From DASQDN01 sp035630195 (GTDB lineage: Bacteria; Acidobacteriota; Terriglobia; Bryobacterales; Bryobacteraceae): DNA of 11,980 bases. The notes beneath the pieces are model-generated. The model ran no database searches, was not told the origin of the DNA, and saw only the letters and a list, made by a program, of their open reading frames with translations. The DNA is taken from assembly GCA_035630195.1 (NCBI GenBank), contig DASQLD010000514.1, positions 1 through 11,980 on the forward strand, in the 5' to 3' direction. The position numbers and the translations under genes were made by a program. Shown here one piece after another: positions 1 to 6,423 of the stretch; positions within the stretch are counted from its first letter, which is position 1, and each line of letters starts with the position of its first letter.

Positions 1-2
1 AG

Positions 3-767
3 GTCGTGAACCGCACGACAAAGGTCGAGCAGGTTTATCCGTCCGCGGCTGTCCTCCCCGCGAATCTATTGCGATTCTACATACAGTTTTCCGGCCCTAT
101 GCAGCGCGGCGCCGTATGGAACTACATCCGTCTGCTCGACCGTTCCGGAAAACCTCTGGAGCTGCCGTTCCTCGAGGTTGATCAGGAACTCTGGGATGCC
201 GAAGCCAGGCGGCTGACAGTCCTCTTCGATCCAGGACGGATCAAGCGTGGAGTTCTTCCGCGCGATGAGTCCGGAACCGCATTAACCGAAGGAGGCGAGT
301 ACACACTTGTCATCGACGCCGGCTGGCGCGACCAAAACGGGGCGCCGCTGTTGACGGAGTTCCGCAAGAAGTTCCGCGTCGCTCCCGAAGCGCGCGCCGG
401 AATTGACCTCAAGTCTTGGAGCCTGAAACCTCCGCCCAGCGGCGCCGCGCCCCTCATCGTCGATTTCCCAGCTCCGCTCGATTACGCGCTTTTGCATCGC
501 TTGCTGACCGTTCTCGGACCGGAAGGACGAGCTGTGGACGGCGCTATTACACTGTCCCGAAACGAAGCGCAATGGCAATTCCGTCCTGATAAACCTTGGT
601 CTGCCGGGGCATATGAACTGAGGGTCGATACCGCTCTAGAAGATGTCGCCGGGAATCGCGTTGGCCGGCCGTTCGATGTGGATGTCTTCGAACCGATCAC
701 GAAAACGATCTCTCGAAAGTACGAATCAATTCCCTTCCACCCGCTTCTTCCCGGCGTCAAGCCATAA
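3..767 (+). CDS. Ig-like (SbsA-type) domain protein, 5' truncated
   Basis: I read this as the C-terminal part of a larger, probably exported protein. The frame is open to the left edge. A GTG at 6 could serve as a start, but there is no signal peptide and no room to see a ribosome binding site, so truncation is more likely. The ~254 visible residues look like two consecutive beta-sandwich modules. Each resembles the 'bacterial Ig-like' SbsA type: VLPANLLRFYIQFSGPM opens the first, and the second has PLIVDFPAPLDYALL and ends with the typical VDTALEDVAGNRVGRPF. Such modules often sit in surface or periplasmic proteins of Acidobacteriota and Planctomycetes. No catalytic residues are evident and the function is unknown. 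The gene converges on the lipocalin-like gene, with 33 bp between their stop codons and no clear terminator there. Confidence 0.75.
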   Translation, partial: VVNRTTKVEQVYPSAAVLPANLLRFYIQFSGPMQRGAVWNYIRLLDRSGKPLELPFLEVDQELWDAEARRLTVLFDPGRIKRGVLPRDESGTALTEGGEYTLVIDAGWRDQNGAPLLTEFRKKFRVAPEARAGIDLKSWSLKPPPSGAAPLIVDFPAPLDYALLHRLLTVLGPEGRAVDGAITLSRNEAQWQFRPDKPWSAGAYELRVDTALEDVAGNRVGRPFDVDVFEPITKTISRKYESIPFHPLLPGVKP

Positions 768-800
768 TTCGCCGTGCATGTCCGCCCCATCCCGAGTTGA

Positions 801-1295
801 TTATTTCCGCTTGAAGAACAACGTCTGGTCTAGCTTTCGGCCATCGGAGGCGGCGGTGACGATTTGGAGCGTCATTTCCTTGCCATCACCCGATAACGTC
901 CGAATCCACTGACCATCGACCTTCCCTGTGTCATTCGATGCCACGAAGTCAGTGATCATTTTGCTGCCCTCAATCTTGGTCTTGGAGTTGTGGGCAAAGG
1001 GTCCGATCTGCGTCACTCTTTCCGTCCCGTCTGTGGGAAGCTCCAGTTCATAGGTCATGATACCGACCCACAACAGAGGATAGATCGCGTCTTTCGGTTC
1101 CTTGTACTTGGACTTGATCACAACCTTGTTGGGCTGTTGCTTTATCTCGAGTTGCAGGTCTTCGGGACCTCCGGTCGCCTGGGTCTTGTTCTTATCCAAC
1201 ACCCACTTGCCGTCGAAGCCCGTCGGGTCAGCCGCTGCAGCCGACACGACAGTCAGCAGAAATACCGAGAAAATGAATCGCCTACGAGAATCCAT
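801..1295 (-). CDS. Secreted lipocalin-like protein of unknown function
   Basis: This encodes a 164-residue protein with a clear signal peptide: MDSRRRF, a hydrophobic core, then a likely cleavage after VSAAAA near residue 22. The mature part begins FDGKWVLDKNKT and continues as alternating short beta strands (LQLEIKQQ, KVVIKSKY, EMTLQIVTA, LDQTLFFKRK). That pattern suggests a small lipocalin-like beta barrel, as seen in many secreted proteins that start with a G-x-W motif. There are no cysteines in the mature part. It lies 33 bp downstream of the Fe-S scaffold gene on the same strand, so the two may share a transcript, although no functional link is apparent. Ligand and role are unknown. The fold assignment is an inference from the strand pattern. 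Confidence 0.75.
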   Translation of the reverse strand: MDSRRRFIFSVFLLTVVSAAAADPTGFDGKWVLDKNKTQATGGPEDLQLEIKQQPNKVVIKSKYKEPKDAIYPLLWVGIMTYELELPTDGTERVTQIGPFAHNSKTKIEGSKMITDFVASNDTGKVDGQWIRTLSGDGKEMTLQIVTAASDGRKLDQTLFFKRK

Positions 1296-1328
1296 ACGGA
1301 TATTGGACCCGCCCGAAGCCCAATAATT

Positions 1329-1685
1329 TCAAGGCCACTTCGTTAAGAAGACTTTGACAGCGTCGACGCAGAGCTGGGCGGCATGCCTGGAAGCAGGCTC
1401 AAGTCCGTCGAGCGCATCGTCGATCAACTGGTTATCCACTGTTACGAGTTCAGCGCGCGTGCGGCCCATCATAATCTCTGTGAGCGCGGACCCGGCTGCG
1501 ATCGAGGCAGGACACCCTCGCGCCTTGAAGGAGACGGCTGAGACCTTGTTCTCCTTTACTTCGGCGCACAAGCGCAACATGTCGCCGCATGCCGGATTGA
1601 CCGCGTCGATACAGATGGCGGGAGGCGCAAGTTCTCCGACATTGCGCGGGTTCCGAAAATGGTCCAGCAACCGTAGACTGGGCAT
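1329..1685 (-). CDS. IscU/NifU-like iron-sulfur cluster scaffold protein
   Basis: This 118-residue protein covers the whole IscU/NifU N-terminal domain, which assembles 2Fe-2S or 4Fe-4S clusters and passes them to apoproteins in the cytoplasm. It opens with LLDHFRNPRNVGEL, the family signature. Two of the three cluster-ligand cysteines are in place: C33 in NPACGD (with conserved D35) and C58 in ARGCPAS. The third position is altered: where IscU has H-C, this protein has H101-A102, and the nearest cysteine is C106. Extra cysteines occur at 25 and 40. No cysteine desulfurase or hscA/hscB gene is nearby, so it is not in an isc or suf operon. It is transcribed divergently from mutT with a 52-bp gap and followed by the lipocalin-like gene. 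It could be a NifU-like stand-alone scaffold or a transfer protein. Confidence 0.85.
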   Translation of the reverse strand: MPSLRLLDHFRNPRNVGELAPPAICIDAVNPACGDMLRLCAEVKENKVSAVSFKARGCPASIAAGSALTEIMMGRTRAELVTVDNQLIDDALDGLEPASRHAAQLCVDAVKVFLTKWP

Positions 1686-1737
1686 GCCCTAAAGCGTAAC
1701 GCTACAATGTATCGACCTTACACATCATCTTGGATAT

Positions 1738-2157
1738 ATGGGGAGACCGGTCATCAAAGTCGCCGCGGCTGTGATTGAACGTGATGGGCGCATCCTGATC
1801 GGACAACGCCGGAAGTCCGACTCGCATGGTTTGAAATGGGAGTTTCCGGGCGGCAAAGTGGAACGTGGCGAAGCACCGGCAGCCGCTCTTGCGCGTGAGC
1901 TGGAAGAAGAACTCGGGATTCAAGCGCGCGTAGGGCACGAGATCGTCAGGTACGCGCACGAGTATCCCAAGCGTGCCACCATCCTACTTATTTTCTTCAA
2001 AGTGAAGGAATTCAGCGGCGAGCCCCAGGCGCTTGCCTTCGAGCGGATCGTCTGGGAGGAGCCAGCCCGGTTGCCCGCCTATGACTTTCTCGATGGCGAC
2101 GTCGATTTCGTCCGGCGTCTCGCCGCCGGAGAATATCGCTTACCTGGGAAGCCGTAA
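1738..2157 (+). CDS. mutT: MutT-type Nudix (deoxy)nucleoside triphosphate pyrophosphohydrolase
   Basis: This is a 139-residue Nudix hydrolase. The Nudix box is complete: G39, five residues, E45, seven residues, R53-E54-L55-x-E57-E58-x-G60-I61. It binds the Mg2+ ions that hydrolyse NTP substrates to NMP and pyrophosphate. The surroundings match MutT itself: the first strand VIKVAAAVIERDGRILIGQRR, then LKWEFPGGK before the box, and a C-terminal segment with F-E-R-I-V-W and AYDFLDGDVDFV. The likely job is removal of oxidised nucleotides such as 8-oxo-dGTP, although (d)CTP pyrophosphohydrolases share this layout. The ATG at 1738 gives the family's usual N-terminus, but its ribosome binding site is weak (a GGA at 1732-1734). 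A TACAAT at 1703-1708 may be the -10 box; no good -35 is visible. The stop codon lies inside the 3' end of the convergent secreted-protein gene. Confidence 0.9.
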   Translation: MGRPVIKVAAAVIERDGRILIGQRRKSDSHGLKWEFPGGKVERGEAPAAALARELEEELGIQARVGHEIVRYAHEYPKRATILLIFFKVKEFSGEPQALAFERIVWEEPARLPAYDFLDGDVDFVRRLAAGEYRLPGKP

Positions 2158-2865
2158 ATCGAAATCGAGTTTCCGCTCGGCATTTAGTTCCACGGAGCGT
2201 TCCCGATCGACCGTTGACAGCGACACGTGATTCAACGTCGAGTCCGGAGTCACGTAGTGCAAGTCTTCTCCACGAACCCAGTACCCAAGGGCCTGCCGGA
2301 TTGTTCCATCTTTGAGGGCGATCAAGTGAATCGTGGGCTTTTCATCCATGATCGATCGGCCGTTTGCGGGGGCGGGTTCTTGGCGCGGCTTTGAGGAAGC
2401 TCCCCCGTCGTAAACCCTTACCCCGGGCTCGGGAGCTTCGCCTGCGGAATATTCTCGTAAGCCCGGCTTTCCGGACTCAGGCGGAACGTAGTTGTTGTTG
2501 ATGACCACGCTTGGAACAGGCTGTTGCGGCACCACGACCGTCACGTTCGTGGACTGAGGCTCCTGGTAGTATCCTCCTCCATAAAACATTGGATAGGCGT
2601 AGGGCACAACGATCGTACGCGGACGTCCAGGGCGTCCGATCTGACCCGGAGGAACGCCGGTATACGGAATTGATCCGCTGACCGCGGGCCCCATACGGCC
2701 GGCATGCGTATTCATATGGGGCGGCGGTGTGCCGCCGGGAAACAGGATGTTGCCGTAAGGAGATGCGTTCGGTCGCGCAGGCATCCCTCGGGTAACAACC
2801 GGAATGTTCTGCCCTAGAACGACCAGCGGAACCATTAGGAAAGATAAACTAGCAAACCGAACCAT
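2140..2865 (-). CDS. Secreted Pro/Gly-rich protein with conserved C-terminal module
   Basis: This 241-residue protein starts with a signal peptide (MVRFASLSFLMVPLVVLGQ, cleavage near residue 18-19). It has two parts. Residues ~20-170 are of low complexity, rich in Pro, Gly, Tyr, Asn and Val (for example PYAYPMFYGGGYYQEPQ and VPSVVINNNYVPPES), and are probably extended or disordered. Residues ~176-241 form a compact conserved-looking module (IHLIALKDGTIRQALGYW, then LHYVTPDSTLNHVSL) that I associate with uncharacterised exported proteins of Acidobacteriota. It is predicted to be exported, perhaps attached to the envelope. A GGGGG run just upstream (2871-2875 in plus coordinates) is a plausible ribosome binding site for the ATG at 2865. 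The gene is divergent from the molybdopterin oxidoreductase, and its last 18 bp overlap mutT tail to tail. Function is unknown. Confidence 0.75.
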   Translation of the reverse strand: MVRFASLSFLMVPLVVLGQNIPVVTRGMPARPNASPYGNILFPGGTPPPHMNTHAGRMGPAVSGSIPYTGVPPGQIGRPGRPRTIVVPYAYPMFYGGGYYQEPQSTNVTVVVPQQPVPSVVINNNYVPPESGKPGLREYSAGEAPEPGVRVYDGGASSKPRQEPAPANGRSIMDEKPTIHLIALKDGTIRQALGYWVRGEDLHYVTPDSTLNHVSLSTVDRERSVELNAERKLDFDLRLPR

Positions 2866-2907
2866 GTTTCCCCCTGTTATCTCCTGCAGAGAGCTTACAA
2901 CTGATCA

Positions 2908-2943
2908 TTGACGTAACGCAAATGGTTGACGTTGCGCAAACCC
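2908..2943. repeat. Imperfect tandem 18-bp direct repeat, possible operator
   Basis: Two adjacent copies, 2908-2925 and 2926-2943, share the pattern TTGACGTnnCGCAAA (13 of the first 15 bases identical). The second copy contains the palindrome TTGCGCAA (2932-2939). They sit in the 107-bp divergent region between the secreted-protein gene and the molybdopterin oxidoreductase, where a regulator could control both. The regulator is unknown, and a duplication without function is possible. Confidence 0.4.
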
Positions 2944-2955
2944 GATTCGTTTACA
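2926..2955 (+). promoter_or_regulatory. Candidate promoter of the molybdopterin oxidoreductase
   Basis: TTGACG (2926-2931) matches five of six bases of the -35 consensus and is followed after 18 bp by TTTACA (2950-2955), a weak -10. The -35 lies within the second copy of the tandem repeat, so a protein binding that repeat would compete with or contact RNA polymerase. Predicted by eye only. Confidence 0.35.
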
Positions 2956-2972
2956 GCTATGTAAAATAGAGC

Positions 2973-5006
2973 ATGGCGCCAGAGACCCGGCACAGCGTAT
3001 GCGCGTTGGACTGTCCTGACACATGCTCGCTGCTGATCGATGTCGACACCAACGGAGTCGGCTCCAGGCTCCGGGGGGATCCCAGCCATCCTATAACGCG
3101 GGGTTTTCTTTGCGGAAAGGTCGCCAGATACCTTGATCGCGAATATTCCACAGAGCGACTGCTTCATCCTCTGCAACGAGTTGCGGCGAAAGGCGAAGGG
3201 CGGTTCGAACGCATCAGTTGGGAACAGGCGATTTCCACCATCACGACCCGTCTGAAATCGGTCGCGGAGGAATGGGGAAGCCAGGCTATTCTTCCCTACA
3301 GCTACGCCGGAACGATGGGAATGCTGAACGGATCCGGGATGGACCGCAGATTCTTCCATCGGATGGGCGCATCTCGTCTCGACCGCACGATCTGTTCCGC
3401 CGCCGGAGCAGCCGGATTGAACGAGAGTGTTGGAGCCCGTTACGGCATGGAGCCGGAGCAATTTCGGCATTCCAAGCTCATCCTGGCTTGGGGAGCGAAC
3501 GTTCTCGGAACGAACGTCCACTTGTGGCCCTTCATTGTCGAAGCCCGACGCAACGGCGCCAAATTCTACGTCATCGACCCGATCGTCAACCGCACTGGTA
3601 AGCTGGCCGATAAAATTTTCCCCATCCATCCCGGGAGCGACCTCGCGCTCGCTTTAGGGATGATGCACGTGATCGTGAAGGAGCAGCTTTACGATCGCTC
3701 GTTTCTTGAGACAGGGGCCGACGGCTTCGAGATATTCTCCGAAAGGATTGCATCGTATACACCGGATCGTGTTTCCGGCCTGACCGGGATCCCTGCTGAA
3801 GATCTGATCGCTCTGGCCCGCGAATACGCAACGAGCAGGCCCGCCGGTATTCGCCTGAATTATGGAGTGCAGCGCAGCGAGCGAGGCGGCGCGGCAGTGC
3901 AGGCAATAGCGCTTCTACCAGTGCTGACCGGCGGTTATCGTGAAGTCGGCGGAGGTCTGCAGCTATCCACGTCACAGGCATTCCAGTTTGATCGGGCGGC
4001 GGTCGAGCGTGCAGATCTGCAGCCCGGCCCGACACGGTTGGTTAACATGAGCCAGCTCGGTCATGTTCTTAATGAACTGGCCGATCCTCCGATAAAAGCC
4101 ACCGTCATCTACAATTCAAACCCGGCAGCGATCGCTCCGGATCAGAGCTCGGTCATCAAAGGACTCAAACGACCGGATCTGTTCACGGTCGTACTCGATC
4201 AGTTCCAAACCGATAGCGCTGATTTTGCCGATATCGTCTTACCCTCGACGACGTTTCTCGAACACACCGATCTGTATCTCGCGTACGGGCACTATTATCT
4301 TCAGTTAGCGAGGCCGGCGCTCCCGGCGCCAGGCGAGGCAAAGTCGAACGTGGAAGTGTTTCGCCTCCTGGCCAAGGCGATGGGGTTCACAGACCCTTGC
4401 TTTGACGACACCGAGGACGACATGATTCGTCAGGCGCTTGCCTCCGGCCATCCCTTCCTCGAGGGAATTACACTCGAGCGATTGGAGGCCGAGCGCTCCG
4501 TGCGGCTTTCGATTCCCGAGCCCTTCCTCCCGTTTGCTTCGGGCGCCTTTCCAACACCTTCGGGCCGGGTGAACCTGGCGGCGCCAAATCTCGACTACGT
4601 TCCGCCTGAAGAATCGCGTCTCGGGAACAAATCTCTCCTCAAGAAATACCCGTTGGAGTGTGTTTCTTCGAAGAACGACGACAGCATGAACTCCACCTTC
4701 GGGAATCGCCGGGATGTGGATCTCCAAACTGCAATCACTTATCTTCATACCGAGGATGCAGCCCCCCGCGGCATTGCATCCGGCGACCGTGTGCGTGTCT
4801 ACAACGACCGTGGATCCTACTTCGCAGTGGCTGCCGTAAATGGGGCAGTTCGCTCAGGCGTTGTCCGTATTCCGGCAGTCCGCTGGAACAAACTGTCCCA
4901 ATCGGGTATGGGAGTGAACACTCTCACCTCGCCCCGATTGACCGATATGGGTGGTGGCCCAACCTTCTACTCCTGTCTGGTCGAAGTGGAGAAGTGTGGC
5001 GATTGA
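2973..5006 (+). CDS. Molybdopterin oxidoreductase, formate dehydrogenase/COG0243 type
   Basis: This 677-residue catalytic subunit belongs to the DMSO-reductase superfamily, which carries a bis-molybdopterin guanine dinucleotide cofactor. The N-terminus has the 4Fe-4S domain with C10-x3-C14-x3-C18-x28-C47 followed by G-K. Then come YSTERLLHPLQRV and RISWEQAI, hallmarks of the family. C141 in RTICSAAG sits where formate dehydrogenases and NapA have the Mo-ligand Sec or Cys, so it is the probable metal ligand. The C-terminal ~110 residues (NSTFGNRRDVD to the end, with GIASGDRVRVYNDRG and GVNTLTSPRLTDMG) are the molydopterin-dinucleotide-binding domain. There is no Tat signal, so it should act in the cytoplasm. 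Electron-transfer subunits are not adjacent, and the substrate cannot be told from sequence (formate is only one possibility). The stop overlaps the start of a lipoprotein gene. Confidence 0.88.
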   Translation: MAPETRHSVCALDCPDTCSLLIDVDTNGVGSRLRGDPSHPITRGFLCGKVARYLDREYSTERLLHPLQRVAAKGEGRFERISWEQAISTITTRLKSVAEEWGSQAILPYSYAGTMGMLNGSGMDRRFFHRMGASRLDRTICSAAGAAGLNESVGARYGMEPEQFRHSKLILAWGANVLGTNVHLWPFIVEARRNGAKFYVIDPIVNRTGKLADKIFPIHPGSDLALALGMMHVIVKEQLYDRSFLETGADGFEIFSERIASYTPDRVSGLTGIPAEDLIALAREYATSRPAGIRLNYGVQRSERGGAAVQAIALLPVLTGGYREVGGGLQLSTSQAFQFDRAAVERADLQPGPTRLVNMSQLGHVLNELADPPIKATVIYNSNPAAIAPDQSSVIKGLKRPDLFTVVLDQFQTDSADFADIVLPSTTFLEHTDLYLAYGHYYLQLARPALPAPGEAKSNVEVFRLLAKAMGFTDPCFDDTEDDMIRQALASGHPFLEGITLERLEAERSVRLSIPEPFLPFASGAFPTPSGRVNLAAPNLDYVPPEESRLGNKSLLKKYPLECVSSKNDDSMNSTFGNRRDVDLQTAITYLHTEDAAPRGIASGDRVRVYNDRGSYFAVAAVNGAVRSGVVRIPAVRWNKLSQSGMGVNTLTSPRLTDMGGGPTFYSCLVEVEKCGD

Positions 5007-5530
5007 CTAGAGATCTCGCGGCGCCGGCAATGGTCGCGGTGTTGATGCTGATATCCGGGTGCGGCCGAGAGAAGATCAAGCTCGAGCCGACAGACGAATC
5101 GATACCGGTAATTACCTCCACCGTAAACGCTGCGGATCCGAACAGTTCCGTACAGTTGGTTAAGGGGTTCCACAAAATCGAGTACAACACCTGGCGGTGG
5201 ACGATGGGGAGATTCGTGGTCGCCCTTCAGCCTCCTCCTGAGCGGAAACAACGCAGAGTCGAATTGGTCCTGAAGTTCACAATTCCCGAATCCGTAATCA
5301 ACCAAGTTAAGTCCACAACAGTGTCCATGCTGGTCCAGAACACACCCATCGTGAAGCAAGCCTATAACGTAGCTGGCTCTTACACTCTAAAGGGGGATGT
5401 TCCACAAACTCTTTTGGGGGACGAAGCTGTCAATGTTGAGTGTATTGTAGACCCCTACTTGGCGGCTGGGCTCGTGGATGCGCGCGAACTTGGAGTGGTT
5501 TTTCTTTCCGCGGGCTTCGAAGCTAAGTAA
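5003..5530 (+). CDS. Small lipoprotein with W-R-W-T motif, unknown function
   Basis: This encodes about 175 residues. The frame stays open far upstream inside the oxidoreductase gene, so the start must be chosen. I prefer TTG at 5003, which overlaps the previous stop as TTGA, has GGAGAA (4988-4993) nine bases upstream, and places an arginine ahead of the hydrophobic stretch. GTG at 4994 and ATG at 5030 are alternatives. The N-terminus is a lipoprotein signal: VAVLMLISGC with the lipobox cysteine at residue 20. The mature part holds FHKIEYNTWRWTMGRF, then several beta strands and VECIVDPYLAAGLVDARELGVVF. It resembles beta-sandwich modules I have seen attached to sugar-related enzymes, but this is a weak impression. 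It is probably translationally coupled to the oxidoreductase, although that protein is cytoplasmic and this one would be envelope-anchored. Confidence 0.7.
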   Translation: MTRDLAAPAMVAVLMLISGCGREKIKLEPTDESIPVITSTVNAADPNSSVQLVKGFHKIEYNTWRWTMGRFVVALQPPPERKQRRVELVLKFTIPESVINQVKSTTVSMLVQNTPIVKQAYNVAGSYTLKGDVPQTLLGDEAVNVECIVDPYLAAGLVDARELGVVFLSAGFEAK

Positions 5531-5774
5531 GAACCGAGTAATCTCGACAGGGGATGCTTCTTTTACGTTCCAAGATAAGCAAAATTTGCGGCCTGAGCCG
5601 CTACGGGGCGAAAACTCGCGTAACCAGATGCGGCGGAACTGAGGAACTTTCTGATCTCAGTATTCGTCATAAACCAAGCCGCTGATGATTCATTCATTTG
5701 ACATAGCTTAGCGGCGACCTTCAAGTAGGGATGAGGCATGAAGTCTGCGGATAGTTCAGTCAATTTGAGTGGCC
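5531..5774. other. Stretch without a supported gene
   Basis: No convincing gene is visible on either strand. A minus-strand frame (5563-5868) is open for 101 codons from a TTG, but it has no ribosome binding site, no recognisable motif, and runs through the promoter at 5775. TTGACA at 5698-5703 lacks a matching -10. No clear terminator follows the lipoprotein gene. Decayed coding sequence is possible. Confidence 0.4.
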
Positions 5775-5802
5775 TTGCAATTGCTTGGGGGTGTGCTATG
5801 AT
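5775..5802 (+). promoter_or_regulatory. Extended -10 promoter upstream of the TraR/DksA-type gene
   Basis: TTGCAA (5775-5780), a 16-bp spacer and TATGAT (5797-5802) preceded by TGC (extended -10) form the best sigma-70-like promoter in the window. Transcription would begin near 5809 and give a leader of about 175 nt before the ATG at 5983. Confidence 0.55.
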
Positions 5803-5808
5803 TCGGGG

Positions 5809-5982
5809 AGCCCGATACCAAGAGTCTATTAGACACACGGCGAAATCAGCGGTTCCGCCGATCGGCAAGTTCCCAAAAACGATTTGATCGAATCAGGTAA
5901 CTTTGGCGAAACGCCGACGTCTAAATGCACTTGGTAACAAGGGCGCAAGATAACAAAACGAGAAGAAGTAAGGAGAGCAGCC
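5809..5982 (+). other. Long 5' leader of the TraR/DksA-type gene
   Basis: This ~174-nt stretch would be transcribed but untranslated. It holds a nearly palindromic GATTTGATCGAATC (5881-5894), a small perfect hairpin GGCG-AAA-CGCC (5905-5915) and an A/G-rich end. AGGAG at 5971-5975 is a strong ribosome binding site seven bases before the ATG. I compared it by memory with common riboswitch cores, including cyclic-di-GMP, and found no match. Confidence 0.35.
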
Positions 5983-6366
5983 ATGACGAAGACCGACATC
6001 AACAAGTACAAAGAGATCCTGGAAGCAAGACAGGCCGAGCTATCAGAAGTTCTACGCAACCGCGAAGCAATCACCATCGAGAAGAGCCCAGATGCGTTGG
6101 ACGAAGTGCAGAATGCAGCGGAACGTGAACTAGCCATTCGTAACCTTGACCGTGAGTCCAACCTACTCCGCAACGTGAGGGCCGCCCTCAGACGGATTGA
6201 CGAGGGGACTTTCGGAACCTGTGTCCACTGCGAAGAGGAGATCAGCATTAAGCGTGTGAACGCTGTGCCGTGGACTCCGTATTGCATTTCTTGCCAGGAA
6301 CAGGCCGACCGCGCGCACGAAGAGGGCAGCGAATCCCTCGAGGATTTGCTGGTCAGCGCAGCTTAA
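5983..6366 (+). CDS. TraR/DksA-family C4 zinc-finger regulator
   Basis: This 127-residue protein has the DksA layout: a helical hairpin (residues ~5-72) followed by a C4 zinc finger (C80-x2-C83-x17-C101-x2-C104) and a short C-terminal helix. Proteins of this family enter the secondary channel of RNA polymerase and alter promoter output, often together with ppGpp. The hairpin tip carries D37-A-L-D40-E-V42, which lines up with the functional D-x-x-D-x-A tip of E. coli DksA, with Val in place of Ala. The stretch IRNLDRESNLLRNVRAAL and the sequence after the first CxxC (EEEISIKRVNA) also match the family. A strong AGGAG at 5971-5975 fixes the start. It is a monocistronic unit between a good promoter and a terminator at 6389. 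It could be a general DksA or one of several paralogues with a narrower role. Confidence 0.92.
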   Translation: MTKTDINKYKEILEARQAELSEVLRNREAITIEKSPDALDEVQNAAERELAIRNLDRESNLLRNVRAALRRIDEGTFGTCVHCEEEISIKRVNAVPWTPYCISCQEQADRAHEEGSESLEDLLVSAA

Positions 6367-6388
6367 TCCTACCTATCACCTTCCAACG

Positions 6389-6418
6389 AAAATGCGGGCC
6401 TATCGGGGCCCGCATTTT
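6389..6418. terminator. Bidirectional Rho-independent terminator
   Basis: A 12-bp perfect stem (6389-6400 with 6407-6418; AAAATGCGGGCC and its complement) closes a six-base loop TATCGG. The stem ends in A4/T4, so it can work in both directions. It lies between the stop of the TraR/DksA-type gene (6366) and the convergent stop of pgeF (6424). Confidence 0.75.
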
Positions 6419-6423
6419 GATGT

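Noticed and set aside
2895..3629. A 244-codon open frame on the minus strand opposite the molybdopterin oxidoreductase
   Set aside because: Its translation has no recognisable motif and mirrors the codon bias of the well-supported oxidoreductase on the plus strand.
4658..5002. Upstream extension of the lipoprotein frame into the oxidoreductase gene
   Set aside because: The extension is a shadow of the oxidoreductase C-terminal domain and would bury the lipoprotein signal in the middle of the protein.
5563..5868. A 101-codon minus-strand frame in the 450-bp gap
   Set aside because: It starts at TTG without a ribosome binding site, has no family motif and overlaps the best promoter in the window on the other strand.
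5809..5982. Possible cyclic-di-GMP or similar riboswitch
   Set aside because: The hairpin with AAA loop is reminiscent, but the conserved core bases I remember for that class are missing.
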